Positions 24,963 to 33,947 of a stretch of 64,000 nucleotides of DNA are shown one piece after another. Every line of letters begins with the position of its first letter. Position 1 is the first letter of the stretch. The translations under genes and the position numbers were made by a program. Source of the stretch: Verrucosispora sp. WMMD573 (GTDB taxonomy: Bacteria > Actinomycetota > Actinomycetes > Mycobacteriales > Micromonosporaceae); NCBI RefSeq assembly GCF_027497175.1, contig NZ_CP114901.1, forward strand, positions 5,332,001 through 5,396,000, given 5' to 3'. Below the pieces are notes generated by a model. The model ran no database searches. It saw only the letters and a list, made by a program, of their open reading frames with translations, and was not told where the DNA came from.

Positions 24963-26006
24963 TCAGCGGCAGGGCAGGGTGGGCGCGCCGGTGGTCGCGG
25001 TGACGGTGGAGAGCCGGGCGTATCCGGTGCCGGCCAGTCCGAGGACAGCCTGGGCGGTGGCGCGGGGGGCGGTTCCGGGATCGAAGACGCCGCCGTCGAA
25101 GTCGACCGCACCCCGGTCGGCGACCGGGGCGGCACAACCGACCTGAAGTCCGGCCAGGAAGACGCGGGCCCGGACCCAGGCCAACGGCCGGCCCCCGTCG
25201 CGCAACGCCTGGGCCGCCAACCCGGTGCTGTTGGCGTTCGCAACCCCACCGGCGTTGGTGAACCCGCCATCGGCACGTTGCACCGAGATCAGCCAGCGCA
25301 GTCCCGCGGCAGCATCGGCCGGGCGGCCAGCGGCCCGCAGCGCCTGCACCGCGGCGGCGGTGGCGTCCACATCAGAGACACAAACCGGCTGCTCCGGCAG
25401 CAGCGGATAGCCGCCGTCCGGGCACCGGGTGCCGGCCAGCCATCCGGCGGCGAGCGCCGGCACGCCCTGCGCGGTCCGGTCCAGCGCGAGGAGCGCGAAG
25501 GACTGGCTGAACGCGTTGCTGTAGTCACCCCACGCCGACCGGTCGGTGAACCGACCGCCGGGGTTCTGGAGCGACAGCAGTCGGGCGATGAGATCCACAC
25601 CGCCGACGTCGGTCGGGTCACCGCCGCGGACCGCGACGGCGAGAGCGAGCTTGGCGGTAGCGCCCGCGTACGCCTCGGCGGCGCCGTCGCCGATGTAGCC
25701 GTCGCGGATGTCCGGCCGGGTGACCCAGGCCAGGGCCCGAGCGCCGAAGTCGTCGGCGACACCGGCCGCGGCGAACGCGAAGACCGCGTCCAGGGTCAAA
25801 CCCTGATCCGGGTACGCGACTCCGTCGAAGACAGCCTCGAAACGTTCCCCGTCGATCAACTGTCGGGCCAACCAGCCGGCGGCGGCATCCGCGCGAACGG
25901 CGCCGACCTGCGCAGGTGTGGCGATCGCGGGTGTGTTGAGGGTGAGGGCGGCGAGTATCCCGCAGAGCAGGGCGAGCAGGCGGTGCCGGCTCAGGCGAAC
26001 GACCAT
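24963..26006 (-). CDS. Secreted alpha/alpha-barrel (prenyltransferase repeat) protein, probable B12-binding alpha domain
   Basis: This 347-residue exported protein has a signal peptide (residues 1-29) followed by helical hairpin repeats (AAAGWLARQLIDGERFEAVF, RWLISVQRADGGFTNAGGV). It closely parallels the repeat domain at 22648-24096 but stops without a Ser/Thr/Pro spacer or sorting signal. It is probably the soluble partner of the DUF4430 protein encoded next. Conserved Gly-Gly turns and Asn/Ser-rich NANSTGLAAQAL segments recur as in intrinsic-factor-like barrels. The gene lies about 110 bases after a cobalamin riboswitch, which implies repression by B12. Confidence 0.8.
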   Translation of the reverse strand: MVVRLSRHRLLALLCGILAALTLNTPAIATPAQVGAVRADAAAGWLARQLIDGERFEAVFDGVAYPDQGLTLDAVFAFAAAGVADDFGARALAWVTRPDIRDGYIGDGAAEAYAGATAKLALAVAVRGGDPTDVGGVDLIARLLSLQNPGGRFTDRSAWGDYSNAFSQSFALLALDRTAQGVPALAAGWLAGTRCPDGGYPLLPEQPVCVSDVDATAAAVQALRAAGRPADAAAGLRWLISVQRADGGFTNAGGVANANSTGLAAQALRDGGRPLAWVRARVFLAGLQVGCAAPVADRGAVDFDGGVFDPGTAPRATAQAVLGLAGTGYARLSTVTATTGAPTLPCR

Positions 26007-26114
26007 CGGGGAGCGCCTTTCCGGCCCGGCGGTCGTCAGGAACCCGGCCCGCCCGGCGATGGCCCGGCTGGCCGGCCTCCGACCCGTGGGCCACGACGGG
26101 TGAGGAGCAGAGAC

Positions 26115-26212
26115 TCGCGAGTACGGCAGGTATTCGGGCTCGCCACCAGGAATGCTCCCAGCGGCCTACCGTTGCGGGCCAGCGCCGGACTTCGACCGGA
26201 CTTCCCCCGCAC
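26115..26212 (-). promoter_or_regulatory. Cobalamin riboswitch upstream of the secreted pair
   Basis: The minus strand shows GGGGGAAGTCCGG, the paired CCGGTCGAAGTCCGG hairpin, GCTGGCCCGCAACGGTAGG and a B12-box-like GAGCCCGAATACCTGCCG, in canonical order and within 100 bases. It is more compact than the copy at 24165-24320. The 108 bases between it and the ATG at 26006 are very GC-rich, with several possible inhibitory hairpins. Confidence 0.87.
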
Positions 26213-26290
26213 GCACACGCGGTTGTGCAGTTGTCGCGCCAGTCTCGTCCGCCACACGGCCACTGTCAATCAGCTGTCGAACACACCGCG

Positions 26291-26322
26291 CAGGGCCTGG
26301 CAGCTTCCGCTGCCAGGCCCTG
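26291..26322 (-). terminator. Strong hairpin terminator after the protease gene
   Basis: A perfect 14-bp stem (CAGGGCCTGGCAGC / GCTGCCAGGCCCTG) with a TTCC loop lies 12 bases past the protease stop codon. There is no T run, as is usual in high-GC actinomycetes. It separates the protease transcript from the downstream riboswitch unit on the same strand. Confidence 0.75.
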
Positions 26323-26334
26323 CTGAGTGGTTGA

Positions 26335-27837
26335 TCAGGCGCAGCTCTGGCCGTTGAGGGTGATCGGCGACGGCACGTTCGGCGTGCCGGTGGCGTTGAA
26401 GCCGAAGGTGACGGCCCCGCCGCTCGGGATGCTGGCGTTGTAGGCCAGGTTCGACGCGGTCACCGCCGGGCCGTTCTGGGTGATCCCGGCGTTCCACGGG
26501 GTGGTGATGGTGCTGCCGGCCGACAGGTTCCAGGCCAGCTGCCAGCCGTTGATGGCAGCGGCCCAGTTGTAGATGGTCACGTTCGCGGTGTAACCGCCCG
26601 ACCAGGTGGTGACCTGGTAGGACACCTGGCAGGTTGCCGGGCCGGCGGTAGCGGTCACCGGGACGATGTCGCCGAAGTCGTCGCGTACGGTGGCGAAGTC
26701 CTGGAAGCCGATGCCGCTGCCGAGGCCGCTGGTGTGGGTGCCGGCGGCCAGCACCGAGCCGTCCGGCTTCACCTGGTAGACCGGGCCGCCGCTGTCACCG
26801 CCGTAGCCGGACTCCCCGCCGTCCAACTGGGTGGCCTCGACCAGGTCCTGCTCGTCGGTGTAGTGGAACTGCACCTCCAGGTTGCAGATGGGAGCGCCGT
26901 GGATCTCTGCGGTGGTCTGCCCGGACTGGCAGAGGATCTGGCCGGGGAAGACCTGGGTCCAGCCAGCCACCGGCACCCTCGTCGACTCGTGCAGGCCGCC
27001 GACGTACACGTCGCTGCCGGCCGACGCTGCGCTGATCAGTGCGATGTCGTGCGGGCCGTGGCGTTCGACGATGAACCCGATCGGCTCGCCGACGCCGTCG
27101 AACCACTCGCCGCCGAGCGGTCCACAGTGCGCGGCGGTGAGCACATAAGGGGTGTCGTCGGCGAGGTCGCGCACCCCGAAGCCGGACGTGCAGAGGTCCC
27201 CTCCGCCGTTCCAGATGCGCGCGCCACCGTTCCACGGGGCATCGTCGTCGAAGCGGGTGGCGTGCTGTTCCGGCTTCTGGGCCACCACGGTGCTGGTCTT
27301 GACGCCGGTGGCGGGCAACGCCGGAACCTTCGCTCCGCCGGCGGTGTCGACGGCCACCTCCAGCCCGCTGCCATCGGTCCTGATTCGCACGGTGTGCGCC
27401 GCATCCGAGCGATCCTCCGCCACGACACGGCGCAGCTTCACCGCGGCGGCCTGTAGTTCCTTGCCGCTGTACCTGGCCGGCTCGACCCTCACCTCGGCGA
27501 GCTTTTCGACGCTTCGGACGGCTGCGGCGATGTCGGCCGGCACGGCCCCCTTCCACCACAGCGTGACGTGGTTGTCGACCAGGCCGAGGCCGGCGTAGCC
27601 GCGCGGCTCACCCGCCTCCACGGCGGATCGAATCACGCTGGCGGCGTCGACGAGCGTCAGCTGTCCGGCCATCCGCTCCTGCACGGTGGGCGACAGTCTC
27701 TCAAAGAGATTCGCGGCGGGTACGCCGGGCGGCGCGGCCGGTGAGGCGGCGGCGACCCCGGCCGTGGTCAGTCCGACTGTGGACAGCGTGAGCGCTGCGG
27801 CAGCGGCCACGCGGAGGGCGGTTCGGAAGGTCTGCAT
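26335..27837 (-). CDS. Secreted S1-family serine protease with C-terminal CBM2
   Basis: This 500-residue exported enzyme has a signal peptide (about 1-31), a pro-region (about 32-190), a chymotrypsin-like S1 domain and a C-terminal carbohydrate-binding module. The catalytic triad is visible as TAAHC, HDIALIS and GDSGGP. After CQVSY, residues about 400-500 form a family 2 cellulose/chitin-binding module (VTTWSGGYTANVTIYN, NGWQLAW, SGGAVTFGFNATG). The layout resembles alpha-lytic/streptogrisin-type proteases targeted to polysaccharide. The strong terminator immediately downstream suggests a single-gene transcript. Confidence 0.9.
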   Translation of the reverse strand: MQTFRTALRVAAAAALTLSTVGLTTAGVAAASPAAPPGVPAANLFERLSPTVQERMAGQLTLVDAASVIRSAVEAGEPRGYAGLGLVDNHVTLWWKGAVPADIAAAVRSVEKLAEVRVEPARYSGKELQAAAVKLRRVVAEDRSDAAHTVRIRTDGSGLEVAVDTAGGAKVPALPATGVKTSTVVAQKPEQHATRFDDDAPWNGGARIWNGGGDLCTSGFGVRDLADDTPYVLTAAHCGPLGGEWFDGVGEPIGFIVERHGPHDIALISAASAGSDVYVGGLHESTRVPVAGWTQVFPGQILCQSGQTTAEIHGAPICNLEVQFHYTDEQDLVEATQLDGGESGYGGDSGGPVYQVKPDGSVLAAGTHTSGLGSGIGFQDFATVRDDFGDIVPVTATAGPATCQVSYQVTTWSGGYTANVTIYNWAAAINGWQLAWNLSAGSTITTPWNAGITQNGPAVTASNLAYNASIPSGGAVTFGFNATGTPNVPSPITLNGQSCA

Positions 27838-27997
27838 GGCCCAGAGTCAACCGAGAGTGACGACTCGCAGCCATGCAGAAGCACCGGCAACTTCACCGTG
27901 AGCATGTGGGCAGTGACACACCGACGGTGGTGACCTTACTGGAGCGTAGTCATTAGCGTCACTCAGGACAGCTGAGCACACCCCACCGGGACGGGCT

Positions 27998-29143
27998 GTG
28001 AGTGACTACGGACGACTCGCGGGTGGTTCCGCACTCAGGGTGCTGCGTACCGCCGCCGGGCTGACCATCGACGGTCTGGCCGCACGATCGGGCGTGAGCC
28101 CGCGCACCATCGGCGGCATCGAGCGGGGCCGCATCCGGCGCCCCCACGAGGGCACCCTCGCCGCGCTGGCCGGGGCCCTGCGCCTCGGCCCGGACGACCG
28201 CAGCCGGCTGCGCGCCGCCGTCCGGGTCGAACCGGCGGCGATCGGCCTGCCCCGGCTGACGCCGTGCTTCACCGGACGCGACGACGATCTCGACCGGCTG
28301 GCCGGCGCCGCGTCCCGGCACCGGGTGATCGAGCTGGCCGGCCTGCCCGGCATCGGCAAGAGCGCGCTGGCGGCGCAGGCCGCCGCCAGGATGAGTGGCG
28401 ACTTTCCCGACGGGGTGCGGTTCGTGGCGCTGGGCGGCTCGCCCGCTCCACACCCCGCCGCGCTGGCCCGGGAGCTGGCACGCTCGCTGGGCGACGACGC
28501 GCCGGACGACGACCCTGCCGCGGTCGCGGCGTGGCGGCGGCTGGTCGGCGGGCGGCGGATGCTCCTGGTCTTCGACGATGCGTCCGACGCGGTCCGGCTG
28601 GCACCGCTGCTGCCGGACCGGGGAGCGTCGGTAGCGGTGGTGACCACTTCCGGGCGGCCGACCCTGCCACCGAGGCGCGCCCGGCGGGTGCTCACGCCGT
28701 TGCCGACGACCGACGCCGAGCTGGCGCTGCACCGGATGATCGGCTCGACGGCCCCGGACGCGCGGGTGTCCGAGCTGGCGCAGCTCTGCCACGGTCTGCC
28801 GCTGGCGCTGCGCACCGTGGCGAACCGGGTGCGGACCCGGCACCCGTGGTCGATCGAGCGCATCACCGCGCAGCTCGCCCGGCCAGGGCGGCAGCTTGAG
28901 GCACTCACCGCCGGTGACCTGTCGGTGGGCGCGGCCCTTGAGCACGGCTACCGGAGATTGCCGGAGCCGCTGCGCGCGGCGGTCCGCGCGCTGGCCGCGT
29001 CGACGCCGCCCGCAGCGGCGGTCGCCGACCTGGCCGGTTGCGGGTGGATCGCCGGCGAACACGGGATCAATCCGATCCTGCTCGCGTTCGCGGTCGCCCG
29101 CGCCGCAGGCACCCGCCCGGCTGTGCCGCTCGCCGCAGCCTGA
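27998..29143 (+). CDS. XRE-type regulator with NB-ARC ATPase domain
   Basis: This 381-residue protein has an N-terminal helix-turn-helix (about residues 8-65; IDGLAARSGVSPRTIGGIER) and an NB-ARC nucleotide-switch domain. Walker A is ELAGLPGIGKSALAAQ (about residue 110), Walker B is MLLVFDDASD, and a GLPLAL motif follows. The usual TPR sensor domain is absent and the protein ends soon after the winged-helix part, so it is a short member. It is convergent with a longer XRE/NB-ARC gene at 29231-31495. Signal and targets are unknown. Confidence 0.82.
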   Translation: MSDYGRLAGGSALRVLRTAAGLTIDGLAARSGVSPRTIGGIERGRIRRPHEGTLAALAGALRLGPDDRSRLRAAVRVEPAAIGLPRLTPCFTGRDDDLDRLAGAASRHRVIELAGLPGIGKSALAAQAAARMSGDFPDGVRFVALGGSPAPHPAALARELARSLGDDAPDDDPAAVAAWRRLVGGRRMLLVFDDASDAVRLAPLLPDRGASVAVVTTSGRPTLPPRRARRVLTPLPTTDAELALHRMIGSTAPDARVSELAQLCHGLPLALRTVANRVRTRHPWSIERITAQLARPGRQLEALTAGDLSVGAALEHGYRRLPEPLRAAVRALAASTPPAAAVADLAGCGWIAGEHGINPILLAFAVARAAGTRPAVPLAAA

Positions 29144-29230
29144 GCCGCTAGCGGCCCGCCGGTCCGGGCGCCCACGACGCTCACCCGTGCCGCTCTGCCC
29201 ATCCACCCGCAACACCCGATCGGCCGCCGC

Positions 29231-31495
29231 TCAGCCACCGTCCGCCCCGGAGTTCAGCTCGGCCAACGCCGTACGGGCGCGGGCGACGCTATCGGCGTCA
29301 CCGAGCGAGCCAGCCAGCTCGACCGCCGCCGCCAGATGCTCACCCGCCTCCGCAGGGCAACCGGTGCGGCGCAGGGCCTCGGCCAGCTCGATCAGTGCGG
29401 CCATCTCCTGGGTCCGCAGCCCGCAGGAGCGCGTGCCTGCCACCGCCTCGCGAAGGATGCCGACCGCCTCGCCCCAGCGCCCCAGATCCGTCAGATCCAA
29501 CCCGATCCACCGGCAGGCGATCGCGTCCGAGTAGGCGCGCGGCACGGCCGCGATCGGAAACTCCGCGTCGCGCAGCAGCCGCAACGTACGCCGGTGCACC
29601 CGCAGCGCGTCGGACGTACGGCCGAGCGCCCGCAACGCGATGCCGAGCATCGACATGGCCTGCGCCGTGCCCTCGTGATCTCCGGCCGCGCGTAGCATCC
29701 TGCTGCCTCGCTGCAACAACCTCCGGGCGGCTTCGAACTCACGAAGCCGGAGCTGCGCGGACGCGGCGTAGAGCAGCGCCCAGCCTTGCTGGGCCCGGTC
29801 GCCGGCCCGCTGCGCCGACCGCAGCGCCGCCCGGGCGGTTTCCAACCCTGCGGAGGCGTCGTTCAGACAGAGCGTCTGCGCCCAGGAGAGATAGTTCAGG
29901 TGCGTGGCCTGCCGGGTCAGGTCACCGGTGCGGGTCGCCGCCTCAGCGGCCAGCCGGAAGACCTCCGGCCAGATATCCAGGTAGATCCGCTGGTCCGAGA
30001 ACCAGTGCAGCGCGTCGGCGACCGCGACGACCAGGTCGTCCCGTCCGGTCTCGGCCGCGATCCGCAGCGCTGGGAACCAGTTCTCCCGCTCGGTGTCGAG
30101 CCAGTCGCGGGCCTGGTCCGCGTCCAAGTTGTCGTCCGGTGCCGGTCCGCCGGGCTCGAAGTGCCGCCCGGCCCGGACGGTTGCCTCCAGCAGCCAGGTC
30201 ACCAGGTTCTCCCGCAGCGTCGGCGCGGCCGACGGCTCGTCCCGCTCCAAACAGGCCATGGCGAAGGCGCGGACCAGGTCGTGCAGCCCGTAGCGGTCCG
30301 GTGGCCGGAGCCCGAGCAGTCCGGACTCGACCAGCCCGTCGAGCCGATCCTCGGCCTCGGCCAGGTCGACTGCGCACAGGACGGCCACGGCTTCCGCGCC
30401 GAAGTCCGGCCCCGGGATCAGCGCCAGTCGCCGCAGCGTCGTGCGCCCGGTCACCGAGAGCCAGCGGTACGACAGCGTGAGCGCCGCGGACAAACCGGAG
30501 TTGCCACCGTCGATGGCAGCGACGCGATCCCGAGCCTGCGCGAGACGTGCGTCGAGATCGGCGACGGTGAGCGTGGGTTCGTCGCGCAGCCGCTGCCCGG
30601 CGATCCGCAGCGCAAGCGGCAGGTGCCCACAGTGCCCGGCGAGTGCGGCGATCCGCTCCGGCGGGGCTTCCTCAATGTGGCCGACCGTCCGCAGCAGCGC
30701 CATCGACTCGGCCGGTGACAGTGGCTCCTGCGGCAACCAGTGCACCGCCTCCAGCCCGCTCAGCCAACGCCGACAGGTAAGCAGCACCAGGGCCGGGCCG
30801 TCGCTGGGCAGCAGCGGACGCACCTGCTCTTCTGAGGCCGCATTGTCCAGCACCAGCAGCGTTCGCCGATGCCGGAGCAACCCACGGTAGATCCGGGCCC
30901 GCTCGGCAACGTCGGATGGTATCCGCGAGGCGCCCAGGCCAAGCGCCAGCAGCAGCCGTTGCAGCACTTCGCCGGCGGTCGCCGGGTGCTCGTGGGTACC
31001 GCGCAGGTCGACGAAGAACCGCCCGTCTGGATAACGGTCGGCGAGGTCGTGGGCCGCGCGCAGCGCCAGCGCCGTTTTGCCCACGCCGGGCTGCCCGGTC
31101 AGTACGGCGACGATGGCCGGCGGTTCCTCCGATCCGGCGAGTTCGGTCAGCCTGCCGAGCGAAGCGACCCGGCCGGTGAAATCGGCGGGCGGCGCGGGCA
31201 TCGGGCACGGTCCGGGCGGCGGACGGCCCACGCCGGCGCTCTCCTCGATCAGAGCACGGTCGCCGGCCGGCGGCGCCAGCACGTCGAGGACCGCGGTCAG
31301 GGTACGGCGCTGCGGCCGGCGGACCAGGTCACGCTCGAGGTTGCTCAGCGCCCGGGTACTCACGCCGGACCGGTCGGCAAGTTCCTCGATCGTCAGTCCG
31401 GCTGCCGCCCGATGGTGCCGCAACAGCTGTCCCAGGCTGGTGCCGTCGCCCACCCGCACCCCGACCCCCGCCTCCGCACGACGTCGACCGGGCAA
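29231..31495 (-). CDS. XRE/NB-ARC/TPR transcriptional regulator
   Basis: This protein of about 754 residues has an N-terminal helix-turn-helix (LTIEELADRSGVSTRALSNL, about 34-53) and an NB-ARC ATPase with Walker A LTGQPGVGKTALAL (about 132) and Walker B TLLVLDNAASEEQ. A GHLPLALRIAG motif and a C-terminal half of TPR-like helical repeats (from about 470) follow. It resembles the STAND regulators (AfsR/SARP-like without a SARP domain) that control secondary metabolism or development in actinomycetes. The start may lie at a GTG a dozen codons downstream. No operon partner is evident. Confidence 0.85.
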   Translation of the reverse strand: MPGRRRAEAGVGVRVGDGTSLGQLLRHHRAAAGLTIEELADRSGVSTRALSNLERDLVRRPQRRTLTAVLDVLAPPAGDRALIEESAGVGRPPPGPCPMPAPPADFTGRVASLGRLTELAGSEEPPAIVAVLTGQPGVGKTALALRAAHDLADRYPDGRFFVDLRGTHEHPATAGEVLQRLLLALGLGASRIPSDVAERARIYRGLLRHRRTLLVLDNAASEEQVRPLLPSDGPALVLLTCRRWLSGLEAVHWLPQEPLSPAESMALLRTVGHIEEAPPERIAALAGHCGHLPLALRIAGQRLRDEPTLTVADLDARLAQARDRVAAIDGGNSGLSAALTLSYRWLSVTGRTTLRRLALIPGPDFGAEAVAVLCAVDLAEAEDRLDGLVESGLLGLRPPDRYGLHDLVRAFAMACLERDEPSAAPTLRENLVTWLLEATVRAGRHFEPGGPAPDDNLDADQARDWLDTERENWFPALRIAAETGRDDLVVAVADALHWFSDQRIYLDIWPEVFRLAAEAATRTGDLTRQATHLNYLSWAQTLCLNDASAGLETARAALRSAQRAGDRAQQGWALLYAASAQLRLREFEAARRLLQRGSRMLRAAGDHEGTAQAMSMLGIALRALGRTSDALRVHRRTLRLLRDAEFPIAAVPRAYSDAIACRWIGLDLTDLGRWGEAVGILREAVAGTRSCGLRTQEMAALIELAEALRRTGCPAEAGEHLAAAVELAGSLGDADSVARARTALAELNSGADGG

Positions 31496-31555
31496 TCGTA
31501 TCGACGGAAGCCATGAGCTTGCGATCGTCCGGGCGCACTGCCGTTCGCCGTGGCC

Positions 31556-33172
31556 CTACTCCCGGTGCCTGTCAAGTCGGACGGCGCGCAGCACGATGTC
31601 GTTGACGTGGTGGGTGCTGATCGCCCCCGGGGGGCGCGGGCGGGTCTCGTGCACGTCGACGCGCCAGTCCCCCGAAGCCGCGATCTCGGCGGCGATGTCG
31701 TCGATGCCGACGTACGCCTGCGGGTCGTACATGCGGGTCTGCTCGGCGGGGTCCGCCGGTTCGAGCCCGGTCAGATCGTGGCTGACGACGAGCAGCGTCC
31801 CACCGACCGCCACGGCGTCGAGCAGGTTGCGCAGTCCGCGCTGCTCGGGGGTGCGCTGGAACGAGCCGTACTGCAGGGAAACGAGGTCGTAGGTCTCGTC
31901 CGCGTATGCGGCGGGTTCGTTGGCGTCGCGGTGCAACGTGCGCACGTCGAGCCCGCGACGTTCCGCTTCGGCCCGGATGCGGCCGAGTGCCCTGCTGGAG
32001 ACGTCGGAGGCGGTCACCTGCCAGCCTCGTTCGGCCAGCCACAGGGCGTCGGCTCCTTCACCCGCGCCGATGTCGAGCGCCCGCCCGGGAGGCAGGTCCG
32101 TCGCCTCCGCCACGAGTGTGCCGTTCGGGTTGGCGCTCCACATGCGTTCCTGGTCCCCGTACCGGCTGTCCCACTCGATCGCGACGCCGGAGGGACGGAC
32201 ACCCGCCGTGGCGTCCTCGGCGGCGAGGCTGAAGGCGATCTGGGCACCGACCCAGCTACCGTTCGCCGCGGCCGGCAGGACCTGGGCACTCGGATCCGTC
32301 AGGTTTCCGGCGGCGAAGACGCCTTCCACGCTGGTGCGCCCGGTGGAGTCGACCTTGACGAGCTGACCGAGTCCGCTGGGGTGGGCCGCGGTGTCGATGC
32401 CCAGCCCGGCGAGCATCTCGACCCGGGGCCGGAAACGGGCCCCGGCGAGGATCGCGTCGGCTGGCAGGCTGCGGCCGTCGGCGAGCTCGACGACGAGTGA
32501 CCCGTCCGGGCCGGCGTTCGCCACCCGCCGCACCGCGCCCTCGACCACCGGAACCCCGGCGGCGACGAGGGCCTGCACCGCGGCCGGCTCGATCCCCGTC
32601 GCGCCGTGCAGCACCACGGTCAACTGGTCGGTCAGGTGCCGCATCAGCGGGGTCGGGTGCAGTCCCATCGCCGCCGTGACGATCTGCACGACCCGCAGGT
32701 CACGGACCTCCCAGCCATGGCAGAACGGACAGTTGATCACCTGGCGGCCCCAACGCTCGGCGAGGCCCTCGATGTCGGGAAGCTCATCGACGATGCCGGT
32801 CGCGGCCAGTACCCGGCGGGCGACGAGACCGTGGCCGCCCGAGAGCGCGAGGTGGAAACCGTCGTCCTCGTTGCGCACCGCCAGGACCCGGCCGGTGAGG
32901 ACGTTGCCGCCGTAGCTACGGACCTCCGCGCGCCCGATGGTCCGCATCGCCTCGGGCGGGGTGCCTTCGCGTCCGAGGTAGCCGTGCATGTGCGCGGCCG
33001 GCGCGTTCCGCGGCGTGCCGTCGTCGACGACGATGACCGAGCGGCGCTGACGGGCGAGTTGCAGCGCGGCCGCCAGACCGGCCGCTGAGCCGCCGATGAC
33101 GGCGACGTCGCACCTGCGGACGATGCTCTGGTGGGGTGGGTGTTCGGGTGTTTCGTGTGCGTGCTCCGTCAT
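31556..33172 (-). CDS. Fused thioredoxin-reductase-like flavoprotein and SAM methyltransferase
   Basis: This 538-residue protein joins a thioredoxin-reductase-like NAD(P)/FAD oxidoreductase (about residues 20-320) to a class I methyltransferase (about 340-530). The first has the FAD motif DVAVIGGSAAGLAAALQLA, redox pair CPFC in NCPFCHGWEVRD and FAAGNLTDPSAQ. The second has LPPGRALDIGAGEGADALWL and YDLVSLQYGSF. This combination is a known actinobacterial family with no assigned substrate; redox-linked methylation for resistance or thiol metabolism is possible. It is divergent from an XRE-cupin regulator 76 bases away, which probably controls it. Confidence 0.9.
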   Translation of the reverse strand: MTEHAHETPEHPPHQSIVRRCDVAVIGGSAAGLAAALQLARQRRSVIVVDDGTPRNAPAAHMHGYLGREGTPPEAMRTIGRAEVRSYGGNVLTGRVLAVRNEDDGFHLALSGGHGLVARRVLAATGIVDELPDIEGLAERWGRQVINCPFCHGWEVRDLRVVQIVTAAMGLHPTPLMRHLTDQLTVVLHGATGIEPAAVQALVAAGVPVVEGAVRRVANAGPDGSLVVELADGRSLPADAILAGARFRPRVEMLAGLGIDTAAHPSGLGQLVKVDSTGRTSVEGVFAAGNLTDPSAQVLPAAANGSWVGAQIAFSLAAEDATAGVRPSGVAIEWDSRYGDQERMWSANPNGTLVAEATDLPPGRALDIGAGEGADALWLAERGWQVTASDVSSRALGRIRAEAERRGLDVRTLHRDANEPAAYADETYDLVSLQYGSFQRTPEQRGLRNLLDAVAVGGTLLVVSHDLTGLEPADPAEQTRMYDPQAYVGIDDIAAEIAASGDWRVDVHETRPRPPGAISTHHVNDIVLRAVRLDRHRE

Positions 33173-33236
33173 GCGTCCAGCGTAGGAACGCCTGGCGTCA
33201 GGTGAAAGGCAGTTTGCGGAATCCGCAAGGTGGGTT

Positions 33237-33242
33237 CATACT
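33237..33242 (+). promoter_or_regulatory. Probable -10 element of a leaderless promoter
   Basis: CATACT (A at the second and T at the sixth position) ends 6 bases before the ATG at 33249. The GGAGG in between touches the start codon and is too close to act as a ribosome-binding site, so the transcript probably starts at or near the ATG. Confidence 0.4.
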
Positions 33243-33248
33243 CGGAGG

Positions 33249-33806
33249 ATGAGCGACCGCAGTGAGGTGGAGCGGCTGGCGCGCACCCGGCTGCGCAGCA
33301 TCCGCACTACGCTCGGCTACTCCCTGGACGAGCTCGCCGAACGCACCAACCTCAGCCCGTCCACGATCAGCCGGGTCGAGACGGGAAAACGGACGCTGAG
33401 CCTCGACGTGCTCGTCCCCCTGGCCGCCGCGCTACAGGTCAGCCTCGACGTGCTCTTCGAGGCGACCAGCGACGAGGACGTGGTGATCCGTCCCGTGCAG
33501 CACCGCTCGGGTTCGCGCACGACGTGGCCGCTGAGCCGCGTCGATGGGCGCACCATGGCGATGAAGGTTCGGTTGGAGCCCGAGGCGACGATGCCGGCCC
33601 AGCGGGTCCATCCGGGCTACGACTGGCTTTTGGTGCTCGAAGGCAGGGTGCTGCTGTGGCTCGGCGAGCGGCAGATCGAGGTGGCAAAGGGTGAAGCAGC
33701 CGAGTTCTCCACGATGACGCCACACTCGATGACGGCGCTCGACCGGCCGGCCGAGCTGATCATGATCTTCGACCGCGAGGGCCAGCGCGCACACCTGCAC
33801 CAGTGA
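33249..33806 (+). CDS. XRE-family regulator with C-terminal cupin
   Basis: This 185-residue DNA-binding protein has a helix-turn-helix at about residues 12-66 (YSLDELAERTNLSPSTISRV) and a single cupin domain at about 105-180 (HPGYDWLLVLEGRVLLWLGE, then a TPHSM segment). Such XRE-cupin proteins sense small molecules through the cupin and usually control an adjacent gene. The divergent gene here encodes a flavoprotein-methyltransferase fusion, a recurring partnership as I recall. Self-regulation from the 76-bp shared promoter is likely. Confidence 0.9.
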   Translation: MSDRSEVERLARTRLRSIRTTLGYSLDELAERTNLSPSTISRVETGKRTLSLDVLVPLAAALQVSLDVLFEATSDEDVVIRPVQHRSGSRTTWPLSRVDGRTMAMKVRLEPEATMPAQRVHPGYDWLLVLEGRVLLWLGERQIEVAKGEAAEFSTMTPHSMTALDRPAELIMIFDREGQRAHLHQ

Positions 33807-33947
33807 GCGTGAAACCGGCAGGAATGGACACCGGCAGGTCCACACCGATCACGCGGCATCGCCAGGGCGGCGATCTCCTGGGCCGCCGCACGACCGAAAT
33901 CCCTCCTCGGTCGGTGCGACGGCTTCCGCCTGGACCGTCGCCGAGGT

